Of a stretch of DNA of 5,685 nt, positions 1-5,685 are shown piece by piece. Each line of letters begins with the position of its first letter. Position 1 is the stretch's first letter. Source of the stretch: Nitrospira sp. (lineage in GTDB: Bacteria; Nitrospirota; Nitrospiria; Nitrospirales; Nitrospiraceae); contig JABMDE010000047.1 of assembly GCA_015904055.1 (NCBI GenBank), positions 7,420 to 13,104 of the forward strand. Reading direction: 5' to 3'. The notes under the pieces are model-generated. The model was not told the origin of the DNA. It was given only the letters and a program-made list of their open reading frames with translations, and did not search any database. The position numbers and the translations under genes are program-made.

Positions 1-209
1 TCGATAGGAGGATAGAGCATCACGCCGACTCCATCAGGCAGCGGATTGCCCAAGCGCCAGTCATCGGGATAGCGGACGGAAAAGACGAAGCGGGCATTCG
101 TATAGAGTTTCCACCCCTTCGTGTCATCGTCCGGTGTCGCAGCGAGGGAATTCCGGACGTTCATGTCGAGGCTCATCACCGCTGTCAATAGAAGAAGAAT
201 CCAGACCAT
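1..209 (-). CDS. Secreted hypothetical protein, N-terminal part (runs off the left edge)
   Basis: Function not recognised. Reading the minus strand from the ATG at 209-207 gives 69 residues with no stop before the window edge, so the C-terminus is missing. The start is supported by AGGAG seven bases upstream (plus-strand 217-221). The first residues (MVWILLLLTAVMS) form a hydrophobic segment and an SLAA sequence follows at about residues 22-25, suggesting an exported protein with signal-peptidase cleavage near there. It has no positive charge before the hydrophobic stretch, so the signal is atypical; a later ATG (residue 12 or 16) would lose most of it. The mature part contains FVFSVRYPDDW, a pattern seen in several exported proteins of unknown role. 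It follows the FGE-like gene on the same strand after a 101-base gap and could share its transcript. Coding status is likely; function is unknown. Confidence 0.6.
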   Translation of the reverse strand, partial: MVWILLLLTAVMSLDMNVRNSLAATPDDDTKGWKLYTNARFVFSVRYPDDWRLGNPLPDGVGVMLYPPI

Positions 210-310
210 TCGAGTTCTCCTGAGGTCACAACATTCAGACGGCTGGTCGTCGGCGTTTGCGTACTGCGCCATTCGTCATCTGTCGATCGAATGATGGGAG
301 CCGCATCCGG

Positions 311-1192
311 CTATTGCACCGATCGAGCACAACGGAATCCAATGGTGGCGGCCCGCCGATCCGGTACGGCGCCGCTTCTTGTCGCCGTTCGTAGCAGCGG
401 CGGTGCGCTCTTCCAGGACCCTCCGCGTACGACCTTGTATCGGCCGGAATTCGGCCCGCGCGGATTACGGTCCGGCATCGTCGCATAGTAATCGATTCCA
501 AACCAATCTTCGACCCATTCAGCGGCATTCCCCGCCATATGATGGAGGCCATAGGGGCTCCGGCCTTCTTCTCCACTTTCAACAGGGGCGACGATGGGAA
601 TCTCGTGGACATGAGACTGGCCGAATTTCGCCAGTTCCGGTGTGGGAGGCTGCTGCCCCCAAGGAAAGAGATGACCGCTGTCTCCTCGCGCGGCCTTTTC
701 CCACTCAGCTTCTCTCGGCAGCCGCTTGCCCTGCGTGCGGCAGAACGCCGAGGCCTCCGGCCATGTCGCGTAGAGCGCCGGCCACCGGGCTAAGATCTCG
801 GGCGGCAGGGCATGGACCGTTGTCATATGATCGATCAGTTTCTGCACTTCATCGGGAAGCGCGCGGCGGTGCTGTACCAGCCACGACAGATACTCTCCAA
901 GACTCACCTCGTCGCGATCGATTTCGAATGGATCGAGCCACACCCGGCGCTGCGGTTGCTCCGTGTCGTCGTATTGGGTTTCAAGGCTGAAGGATCCCTC
1001 GCTCGTACGGGCCGTACCCATGAGAAAGGGGCCTGCAGCGACGGTCAGCATCGGAGAGCTCCGGACAAACGCAGCAATCTTCTCTGCCTGGCTTTGTGTG
1101 TCAGGTGGCGCCGCCAAAACCGTACCCACGCACAACCAGATGATGGCCGAAATGAGGAGAGCTCCGAATGTTCGGCGTCGATCCTGTTTCAT
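311..1192 (-). CDS. Exported SUMF1/FGE-fold protein (FGE-sulfatase domain), probably non-catalytic
   Basis: A 293-residue protein of the formylglycine-generating-enzyme (SUMF1, PF03781) fold. Residues 1-28 are a signal peptide: KQDRRR, then a hydrophobic stretch ending VLAA. The domain covers about 48-291 and shows the family landmarks in order: AAGPFLMGT (52-60), the EQP...DPFEIDRDEVSLGEY block (78-101), ATWPEASAFC (142-151), GKRLPREAEWEKAARG (155-170), PWG (177-179), MAGNAAEWVEDW (219-230), VVRGGSW (254-260) and IGFRCA (284-289). True FGE enzymes have a copper-binding cysteine pair shortly after RGGSW; here that stretch has none, the only cysteine near it being C288 of FRCA. Oxidation of sulfatase cysteines is therefore unlikely, and a binding or structural role in the periplasm is more plausible. 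A GTG at 1213 would add seven residues but has no ribosome site; ATG 1192 gives a normal signal peptide with a weak GAGA upstream. Confidence 0.9.
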   Translation of the reverse strand: MKQDRRRTFGALLISAIIWLCVGTVLAAPPDTQSQAEKIAAFVRSSPMLTVAAGPFLMGTARTSEGSFSLETQYDDTEQPQRRVWLDPFEIDRDEVSLGEYLSWLVQHRRALPDEVQKLIDHMTTVHALPPEILARWPALYATWPEASAFCRTQGKRLPREAEWEKAARGDSGHLFPWGQQPPTPELAKFGQSHVHEIPIVAPVESGEEGRSPYGLHHMAGNAAEWVEDWFGIDYYATMPDRNPRGPNSGRYKVVRGGSWKSAPPLLRTATRSGAVPDRRAATIGFRCARSVQ

Positions 1193-1273
1193 GGCTTTCT
1201 CTACCGGTGTCACCGGTCACTAGTCAATGGTTGACGGCTGACGTTTTCAGACGGGATAGATTATGATGCGGGC
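1193..1273. promoter_or_regulatory. Divergent intergenic region with a perfect palindrome, candidate shared operator/promoters
   Basis: These 81 bases separate the start codons of the minus-strand FGE-like gene and the plus-strand CopD-like gene, so both promoters should lie here. The sequence contains the perfect 7-1-7 palindrome ACCGGTG-T-CACCGGT at 1203-1217, eleven bases from the minus-strand ATG. A TTGACG at 1231-1236 could be a plus-strand -35 box, but the -10 candidates (around 1255-1262, such as GATAGA) are poor. On the minus strand TTGACT is followed after 18 bases by TAGAGA, which would leave almost no leader. The palindrome is seen directly; its use as an operator is inference. Confidence 0.35.
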
Positions 1274-1737
1274 ATGTTCTCTGTCTTGGTCGTCCTCCAT
1301 ATCCTGGCCGCGGTCGCGTGGATCGGGGGGATGATTTTCCTCTCACTGGTCCTGGCCCCTCTGGTTGTGAGCCGTAAGGCCGCGCCGGAGTTCATGGCAC
1401 TGTTCCGACTGGCTGCACTGCGGTTTCGGATCGTGGTATGGACGGCCATCGGTATTCTGCTGACCACCGGGCCGATGCTCTTGGCACAGCGTAGCATTGA
1501 CATGATGAATCCAGCCACATGGCCCGGGATTCTTACCCTCAAACTCGGACTCGTGGCGGTGCTGCTCCTACTCACATTCTCACACGATCTGGTACTTGGA
1601 CCGAAAGTCAGTCAAACCAGGGCGATACCGGCCTCGTCCCACAGACTATTGTGCAGACGGCCCGCTGGGTACCTCGCCTCTCCCTGCTCCTCGCGTTGGC
1701 AGTTGTGGTTGCGGCATCGGTGCTGGCACGGTCGTAG
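1274..1737 (+). pseudogene. CopD-like small integral membrane protein, frameshifted near its C-terminus
   Basis: The first 112 or so residues are a typical CopD-family membrane protein: VLHILAAVAWIGGM (residues 7-20) with a conserved histidine and tryptophan in the first membrane segment, a second segment at about 51-71, a third at about 87-104, then FSHDLVLGPK (102-111). After that the frame gives arginine- and serine-rich sequence with no membrane segment and runs on to 1858. The other frame, from about 1620 to the TAG at 1735-1737, reads TGLVPQTIVQTARWVPRLSL and then a hydrophobic LLALAVVVAASVLA segment, the expected fourth membrane helix. A single missing base between about 1601 and 1635 would explain this and restore about 154 residues in total. 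The family is linked to copper handling or haem-containing membrane proteins; substrate cannot be told. No strong ribosome site precedes the ATG. It may be a real mutation or a base-calling error. Confidence 0.7.
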
Positions 1738-1928
1738 CCGGTGCAAAAAAGGCCACCGGAAGAGTCCGGTCGCAATATCTTCAATCCATTCAGTCATTCC
1801 CCAAACAGGTCAGACCACACCGCCCTCCTACTTCTGGATGGATGAATTTTCTCTCTGAAATATGTTATCGAGGAGGCTTTGATTTGAGGGTTTCAAGTAG
1901 GTGACATCAATATTGTCAGGGGGGAAAC
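1738..1928. other. Intergenic region ahead of the DUF1207 gene
   Basis: These 191 bases follow the likely true stop of the CopD-like gene. The out-of-frame extension of that gene runs through to 1858 but its composition does not look coding. CCGGTG (1738-1743) and CACCGG (1754-1759) could form a six-pair hairpin around an A-rich loop, without a following T tract. The promoter of the next gene should be here; TTGATT (1879-1884) and TTGAGG (1884-1889) with AT-rich sequence at 1908-1914 are possible but weak elements. The purine-rich AGGGGGGAAAC at 1918-1928 is a plausible ribosome-binding region for the ATG at 1929. Confidence 0.4.
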
Positions 1929-2885
1929 ATGGGCCGGATGGTTCCTGTCAGTCTGTGGGCGGTTGGGGTGGGTTGCATGGTTGTGCTGCTGGCGAGTCAC
2001 ACGTATGCGGATGAGCCGGAAGCCGCGAAGCCGAATGAGAACAAGCCGCAGCCCATGCTCGATTGCCGGTTCGACCATGGCCATGTCGGAGAAGCGAGTG
2101 AGGCCTTTCCATCCGATGATGTCTTTCGTCCGCTCATTGCGGACCCCAAGCAGCCGCAGTTCTTTGCCATGTGGCAACACGCGAGGCCGCGCAATGGCGA
2201 GTCATCTTTCAACCTAGGGTCGGTGGCCATCGGGGAAAACTTTGGTTTTTACACCAAGCGAACGGGATGTGACGGTTGGCAAGTCGGTTTGTTGACAGGC
2301 ATCTTTTCGCAATTCAATCTGGACCAGAAAAACGCCGAGTTGATCAATACGGATTTCAATGTGGGTCTCCCGCTCTCGTGGCGATCGGGGAATTGGTCCG
2401 CGCGGCTTCGCTATTACCACCAAAGCAGCCACTTAGGTGATGAATTCTTGATCAGGAATGTTGGATTCCGGCGGTTTACGGTCTCCTTTGAGGAAGTGGA
2501 CGCGATCCTGTCCTACGACTATAAATGGCTGCGTCTTTACGGAGGCGCCGCGTATCTGGTGCATACCGAGCCATCGACAATCGATCGCACGAGGCTCCAG
2601 TGGGGATTCGAAGCGCGGGCGCCGGCGATGCGCACCAGTATCTTGGTCCCTTTTCTCGACCGGCTGCTCATCACGCCTGTGCTGTCGGCGGACTTCAAGT
2701 CAGCGGAAGAGCATAGCTGGATCATCGATACCAATGTGCTCGGCGGTTTTGAATGGTCTCGAACAGGGTCTCGTCGTCGTTTTCGGATCATGGCGACCTA
2801 TTTTCACGGCTATAATCCGTACGGGCAATTTTTCATCAACCAGAAGATCGAATCGATCGGGCTTGGGGCGTATTTCACGTTTTGA
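1929..2885 (+). CDS. DUF1207-family outer-membrane beta-barrel protein
   Basis: A 318-residue exported protein that I assign to DUF1207 (PF06727), whose function is not known. Residues 1-27 form a signal peptide with a hydrophobic core (WAVGVGCMVVLLAS) and cleavage probably after TYA (25-27). A low-complexity linker rich in E, K, N and P follows (29-42). The family-type blocks are AFPSDDVFRPLIADPKQPQFF (59-79, a stretch around the SDDVF and ADP signatures), SVAIGENFGF (98-107), LINTDFNVGLPLSWR (138-152) and YHQSSHLGDEF (163-173). The rest alternates polar and aromatic residues in short strands (SARLRYY, LRLYGGAAYLVH, FRIMATYFHGY), as in an outer-membrane barrel, and the chain ends YFTF with the terminal phenylalanine used for insertion by the BAM machinery. 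The start at 1929 has a purine-rich ribosome site; an ATG at 1938 is a weaker alternative. It has gaps of more than 140 bases on both sides, so it is probably its own transcript. Confidence 0.82.
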   Translation: MGRMVPVSLWAVGVGCMVVLLASHTYADEPEAAKPNENKPQPMLDCRFDHGHVGEASEAFPSDDVFRPLIADPKQPQFFAMWQHARPRNGESSFNLGSVAIGENFGFYTKRTGCDGWQVGLLTGIFSQFNLDQKNAELINTDFNVGLPLSWRSGNWSARLRYYHQSSHLGDEFLIRNVGFRRFTVSFEEVDAILSYDYKWLRLYGGAAYLVHTEPSTIDRTRLQWGFEARAPAMRTSILVPFLDRLLITPVLSADFKSAEEHSWIIDTNVLGGFEWSRTGSRRRFRIMATYFHGYNPYGQFFINQKIESIGLGAYFTF

Positions 2886-2908
2886 TGAAACGAAGCGGGG
2901 TGCGGGCT

Positions 2909-2920
2909 TGCGAGCTCGCA
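2909..2920. repeat. Perfect 12-base palindrome between DUF1207 gene and ftsH
   Basis: TGCGAGCTCGCA is its own reverse complement. It overlaps a second possible pairing, GTGCG (2900-2904) with CGCAC (2917-2921). It lies 24 bases after the DUF1207 stop and about 20 bases ahead of the candidate ftsH -10 box. No T tract follows, so it is not a standard intrinsic terminator; a protein-binding site is possible but unproven. Confidence 0.4.
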
Positions 2921-2937
2921 CACTGTACGGACACTTC

Positions 2938-2946
2938 TGCTACAAT
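2938..2946 (+). promoter_or_regulatory. Candidate extended -10 promoter for ftsH
   Basis: TGC-TACAAT (2938-2946) matches the extended -10 pattern TGn-TATAAT with one mismatch. No good -35 box is visible 16-18 bases upstream, which fits an extended -10 promoter. Transcription would start near 2953 and leave a leader of roughly 75-80 bases before the ATG at 3031. The call rests on pattern matching only. Confidence 0.45.
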
Positions 2947-3030
2947 CGTCCACCTGGACAAGTCGAAACGAGGCTGATCCACTGTCGAGATATACCGTCA
3001 TGAATAGTGCGGGCTAGGAGACCACTGTCG

Positions 3031-3945
3031 ATGAACAAGAAGCTCTCCTTTTCCGTCTGGTACGTCCTACTTGCAGTCATGGCCGTTGTGCTGGTGCATG
3101 ATTTCATCCTCGCTCTGAATAAAGTCGAAGAAATCCCTTACAGTCAGTTCAGAAACTTGGTTGCCGAAGGCAAGGTGGCGGAAGTTTCCCTGAGTAGCCA
3201 ATTGGTGACCGGTAAGCTCAAACCCGAAGGGGAATCAAAAGTAGAGAAGTTGTTTACGACTATCCGCGTCGAGGATCCTGAGCTGGTCCGTGAGCTCAAC
3301 CAGCGCGGCGTGACCTTCGCCGGCATCATCGAATCTACCTTCTGGCGTGATCTCCTCTCCTGGGTGTTGCCGGTCGGAGTATTTGCCGTCATCTGGTTCT
3401 TTATCTTTCGTCGCTTGGGCCAGGCCCAGGGCGGTTTCATGCAAGTGGGACAATCCAAAGCGAAGATCTATGTGGAAAAGGACATCAAGGTGACGTTCGC
3501 GGATGTCGCCGGTGTGGACGAGGCGAAAGAAGAGTTGCGGGAGGTGATCGAGTTCCTGAAGACGCCGGAGAAATTCACCAAGCTGGGCGGGAAAATTCCG
3601 AAAGGCATTCTATTGGTCGGTCCGCCTGGAACAGGCAAGACGTTGCTGGCCCGCGCGGTGGCCGGTGAGGCGGGGGTGACGTTCTTCAGCATCAGCGGTT
3701 CTGAGTTTGTCGAAATGTTCGTCGGGGTCGGGGCGGCACGCGTGCGCGACTTGTTCGATCAGGCGAAGCTGAAAGCGCCCTGCATCATCTTTATCGACGA
3801 GTTGGATGCGCTCGGGAAAGCGCGTGGCGCAGGACCCATGGGCCATGAGGAGCGGGAGCAAACGCTCAATCAGTTGCTGGTCGAGATGGACGGCTTCGAT
3901 CCCCGCATCGGGGTCATTCTCATGGCAGCGACCAATGGGCCATGA
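3031..3945 (+). CDS. FtsH N-terminal fragment as written (304 residues)
   Basis: This is the piece translated from the normal ftsH start in the sequence as given. It keeps both membrane helices, the periplasmic domain, Walker A and Walker B, and ends AATNGP at the duplication junction. It lacks the arginine fingers of the second region of homology and the whole peptidase, so it should not be an active protease. If made, it could insert in the membrane and perhaps join hexamers of another FtsH; that is inference. Confidence 0.6.
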   Translation: MNKKLSFSVWYVLLAVMAVVLVHDFILALNKVEEIPYSQFRNLVAEGKVAEVSLSSQLVTGKLKPEGESKVEKLFTTIRVEDPELVRELNQRGVTFAGIIESTFWRDLLSWVLPVGVFAVIWFFIFRRLGQAQGGFMQVGQSKAKIYVEKDIKVTFADVAGVDEAKEELREVIEFLKTPEKFTKLGGKIPKGILLVGPPGTGKTLLARAVAGEAGVTFFSISGSEFVEMFVGVGAARVRDLFDQAKLKAPCIIFIDELDALGKARGAGPMGHEEREQTLNQLLVEMDGFDPRIGVILMAATNGP

Positions 3946-4033
3946 GGAGCGGGAGCAAACGCTCAATCAGTTGCTGGTCGAGATGGACGGCTTCGATCCC
4001 CGCATCGGGGTCATTCTCATGGCAGCGACCAAT
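3838..4033. repeat. Perfect 97-base tandem duplication inside ftsH
   Basis: Bases 3838-3934 recur exactly at 3935-4031 with a period of 97. The identity runs two bases further (3935-3936 match 4032-4033, both AT), so 99 bases match in all and the junction has a two-base microhomology. The unit encodes [10 protein letters not shown] through MAATN, between Walker B and the second region of homology. The period is 32 codons plus one base, which shifts the frame. No mismatch separates the copies, so the duplication is either very recent or artificial. Confidence 0.97.
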
Positions 4034-4930
4034 CGTCCTGAGATTCTTGATCCTGCGTTGCTGCGAGCCGGTCGGTTCGATCGTCATGTGGTGGTGGACC
4101 GTCCGGACAAGATCGGTCGACTTGCCATTCTTCGTGTGCATGCCAAGCAGGTGGCGCTTGGTCTCGACGCCGACCTTGAAACGATTGCCGCGATGACCCC
4201 CGGGTTTTCAGGGGCCGATTTGGCCAACATCATCAACGAGGCGGCGTTACTGGCCGTGCGCAGAGGTAAGGATCAGGTTGGGATGTCCGAATTGCAGGAG
4301 GCGGTCGAGCGAGTCATTGCCGGCTTGGAGAAGAAGAATCGCGTTCTGAATAAAATGGAGAAGGAGCGGGTAGCTTACCATGAGACCGGTCATGCTCTCG
4401 TTGCCCTGTCTTTGCCGGGGATGGATCAGGTGCAGAAAATCTCGATCATTCCACGAGGCGTGGCGGCGCTCGGTTATACGTTGCAGCTTCCGACTGAAGA
4501 CCGGTTCCTGATGACGAAGTCCGAGCTCGAGAACAAGGTCGCCGTATTGCTGGGTGGTCGGATTGCGGAAGAGCTGAACTTCGGCGAGGCCTCGACGGGA
4601 GCACAGAACGATCTTGTCAAAGCCACCGACATCGCGAAAAGCATGGTGAAGGCCTACGGTATGAGCGACAAATTGGGTACCATCACGCTCGAGCGGGATC
4701 GGCAACCCCAGTTCCTCCAGCTGCCGATCGGGTCTGAAAAGGGCGATTATTCCGAGGAGACTGCGCGGGAAATTGATTGTGAGGTGCGGCGGATCATCGA
4801 CGAACAGTATGAACGGGTGAAACTACTGCTGGGAGAGCGGAAAGCCGCGTTGCAGCAAGGCGCGGGGCTGTTGCTGGAACAGGAAGTCATCACCGGGGTT
4901 GAACTAAAAGCGATAATGGAAAAGGTTTGA
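3935..4930 (+). CDS. FtsH C-terminal fragment as written (second region of homology and M41 peptidase)
   Basis: The frame carrying the rest of FtsH is open from before 3806, but true FtsH sequence in it begins with the second repeat copy. The ATG at 3935 ([10 protein letters not shown]) would give 331 residues: the second region of homology, AAA+ lid, HETGH zinc site and C-terminal helices. Upstream codons of this frame read arginine- and serine-rich nonsense. No ribosome-binding sequence precedes 3935, so independent translation is doubtful. The fragment would lack Walker A, Walker B and the membrane anchor. Confidence 0.5.
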   Translation: MGHEEREQTLNQLLVEMDGFDPRIGVILMAATNRPEILDPALLRAGRFDRHVVVDRPDKIGRLAILRVHAKQVALGLDADLETIAAMTPGFSGADLANIINEAALLAVRRGKDQVGMSELQEAVERVIAGLEKKNRVLNKMEKERVAYHETGHALVALSLPGMDQVQKISIIPRGVAALGYTLQLPTEDRFLMTKSELENKVAVLLGGRIAEELNFGEASTGAQNDLVKATDIAKSMVKAYGMSDKLGTITLERDRQPQFLQLPIGSEKGDYSEETAREIDCEVRRIIDEQYERVKLLLGERKAALQQGAGLLLEQEVITGVELKAIMEKV

Positions 4931-4971
4931 ACCATCGTCTGGCATAGGGTAAGTATGTACAAGTGATAGTC

Positions 4972-4990
4972 GGCTCTCGATAACGAGACC
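4972..4990 (+). other. Small hairpin after ftsH, not a clear terminator
   Basis: GG-c-TCTCG (4972-4979) can pair with CGAGACC (4984-4990) around an ATAA loop, giving seven base pairs with one bulged C. No run of T follows, so it is not a standard intrinsic terminator and ftsH transcription may continue into the mlaE-like gene. It lies in the 84-base gap between the two genes. Confidence 0.3.
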
Positions 4991-5014
4991 GAGGTGCAGA
5001 CTGCCGAGCGGACT

Positions 5015-5685
5015 ATGCCGGTGGAACAACAGGCAACGATCTCCGTCAGCGACAATGTGATTCACTGTCGGGGGGCCTGGACCCTTCCGAACGTGACCGA
5101 ATTGGAACGTCGCAGCGGAACGCTCCGCTGGCCGGATGTTTCTGAGGTGGCGTGCGATGCCGGTGAGGTGACCGCCATGGATACCGGCGGAGCCCTGGTG
5201 CTGTATCGGAGTATTGAGCGTCTGCGCCGCGCCGGCCAGAACGTTTCTCTTCACGGATTGAAGCCGGAATTCGCCGAGTTGGTCCGGCTGATCGAAACCA
5301 GCACTTCACGCACCCACGTCGTCGCCCTCCGGAGCGCTCGCTGGGGTGTGCGCGTGACCCAGGCCATTCGGCGTAAACAAGACGCAGTCATTCACGGGCT
5401 TGCCTTTCTTGGAGAAACCGTCGTCATATTGGGACGGTCGGTGCTGCGCCCGCAGTCCATCCGGTGGCGGGCTCTGTTGCGGGTCATCGAATTGGACGGC
5501 GTGCGTGCCTTGCCGATCACCGGCCTGCTGACGTTCCTGGTCGGCATCGTGATCGCGTATCAGGGAGCGGAACAGCTCCGCAAGTTCGGCACAAATATCT
5601 TCATCGTCGATCTGGTCGGGATTTCGCTGGTGCGGGAAATCTCGCCGTTGATTGTCGCGATTCTCATCGCCGGCCGATCGGGATC
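5015..5685 (+). CDS. mlaE: STAS-MlaE family ABC transporter permease, N-terminal part (runs off the right edge)
   Basis: The reading frame is open from 4970 to the window end; from ATG 5015 it gives 223 residues. Residues about 8-98 form a STAS-like domain containing AMDTGGALVLY (54-64), the counterpart of the STAS DSSG loop, and ending in LHGLKPEFAELVRLI (79-93). The MlaE permease domain (PF02405) follows, with a first amphipathic or membrane segment at about 125-143, VIELDGVRALPITGLLTFLVG (157-177 region, the family's entry block), a helix at about 169-182, and DLVGISLVREISPLIVAILIAGRSG (199-223), which includes the family's conserved REisPli...AGRsG pattern. MlaE permeases work in the inner membrane with an MlaF ATPase and an MCE-domain MlaD protein to move phospholipids between inner and outer membranes. 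Fusion of the STAS domain to the permease is a known variant; in E. coli it is the separate protein MlaB. A GTG at 4994 is an alternative start; neither has a strong ribosome site. MlaF and MlaD genes would be expected downstream. Confidence 0.88.
   Translation, partial: MPVEQQATISVSDNVIHCRGAWTLPNVTELERRSGTLRWPDVSEVACDAGEVTAMDTGGALVLYRSIERLRRAGQNVSLHGLKPEFAELVRLIETSTSRTHVVALRSARWGVRVTQAIRRKQDAVIHGLAFLGETVVILGRSVLRPQSIRWRALLRVIELDGVRALPITGLLTFLVGIVIAYQGAEQLRKFGTNIFIVDLVGISLVREISPLIVAILIAGRSG

Larger units (their letters stand above)
3031..4930 (+). pseudogene. ftsH: ATP-dependent zinc metalloprotease FtsH, frame broken by a 97-base tandem duplication
   Basis: FtsH is a hexameric inner-membrane AAA+ protease that extracts and degrades membrane and short-lived cytoplasmic proteins. 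With one 97-base copy removed the gene encodes 600 residues, normal for the family. Order: membrane helix 1 (about 8-28), periplasmic domain (about 29-107), helix 2 (about 109-127), AAA+ module with Walker A GPPGTGKT (197-204), Walker [10 protein letters not shown] (252-260) and second region of homology ending [10 protein letters not shown] (310-319), then the M41 peptidase with HETGH (418-422) and the third zinc ligand Asp in QND (D495). ATG 3031 is chosen because TAGGAG (3015-3020) precedes it at ten bases; a GTG at 3007 lacks such a site. As written, the first frame ends at TGA 3943-3945 after 304 residues. The ELDALG Walker B and the N-terminus resemble, from memory, a second FtsH type that coexists with a housekeeping copy in some bacteria. 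The break may be real or an assembly error. Confidence 0.9.

Noticed and set aside
270..293. Inverted repeat CATTCG...CGAATG as a terminator after the FGE-like gene
   Set aside because: The arms are only six bases, the spacer is twelve, and no T tract follows on the minus strand.
379..990. Long plus-strand open frame (203 codons) opposite the FGE-like gene
   Set aside because: It is antisense to a well-supported domain protein, is rich in R, P and S, and has no recognisable domain or ribosome site.
1738..1759. CCGGTG/CACCGG hairpin as terminator of the CopD-like gene
   Set aside because: The position fits, but the six-pair stem has no T tract after it; the A run lies in the loop. I mention it only in the intergenic note.
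3935..3950. Programmed +1 frameshift at the CCA-TGA in the ftsH duplication
   Set aside because: A +1 shift would rejoin the frames and give a protein with about 32 repeated residues, but no known slippery sequence, internal ribosome-binding stimulator or structure is evident, and the perfect duplication explains the frame change without it.
4247..4705. Minus-strand open frame (152 codons) opposite the FtsH peptidase region
   Set aside because: It lies fully antisense to conserved FtsH codons and has no motif; the open frame follows from the GC-rich codon pattern.
4927..4960. TTGAAC (4927-4932) as a -35 box for the mlaE-like gene
   Set aside because: The -10 candidates at the right spacing match only two or three of six consensus bases.
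1..5685. CRISPR array, insertion sequence, tRNA, rRNA or phage element
   Set aside because: There is no regularly spaced repeat, transposase or recombinase reading frame, terminal inverted repeat or RNA-gene signature. The single tandem duplication in ftsH has no spacers.

Overview
The window looks like a piece of chromosome from a Gram-negative bacterium with an outer membrane and moderately high GC. The evidence is an outer-membrane beta-barrel protein, an MlaE-type lipid-transport permease and several exported proteins. The style of the FtsH, DUF1207 and STAS-MlaE proteins reminds me of Nitrospira (Nitrospirota). That is an impression from memory, not something the sequence proves.

Layout. 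Bases 1-1192 carry two minus-strand genes for exported proteins: a 293-residue SUMF1/FGE-fold protein without the catalytic cysteine pair, and downstream of it the first 69 residues of an unrecognised secreted protein cut by the window edge. A short divergent intergenic region (1193-1273) contains a perfect 7-1-7 palindrome. From 1274 to the end everything is on the plus strand: a small CopD-like membrane protein whose last membrane segment is out of frame (1274-1737), a DUF1207 outer-membrane barrel protein (1929-2885), a membrane AAA+ zinc metalloprotease of the FtsH family (3031-4930), and the first 223 residues of a STAS-MlaE ABC-transporter permease that runs off the end (5015-5685).

The main event is in ftsH. 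A perfect 97-base tandem duplication (3838-3934 and 3935-4031) sits between the Walker B motif and the second region of homology. Because 97 is not a multiple of three, the first frame ends at a TGA in 3943-3945. Removing one copy restores an uninterrupted 600-residue FtsH with all catalytic motifs. With the CopD-like frameshift, two of the four genes that lie wholly inside the window are broken. This could be recent mutation, unstable tandem-repeat variation or assembly and base-calling error; the sequence alone cannot decide.

The intact functions share a cell-envelope theme (outer-membrane barrel, inner-membrane protein quality control, lipid transport), but gaps between the genes argue for several transcription units rather than one operon. 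I see no CRISPR array, insertion sequence, tRNA, rRNA or recognisable new multi-gene system.
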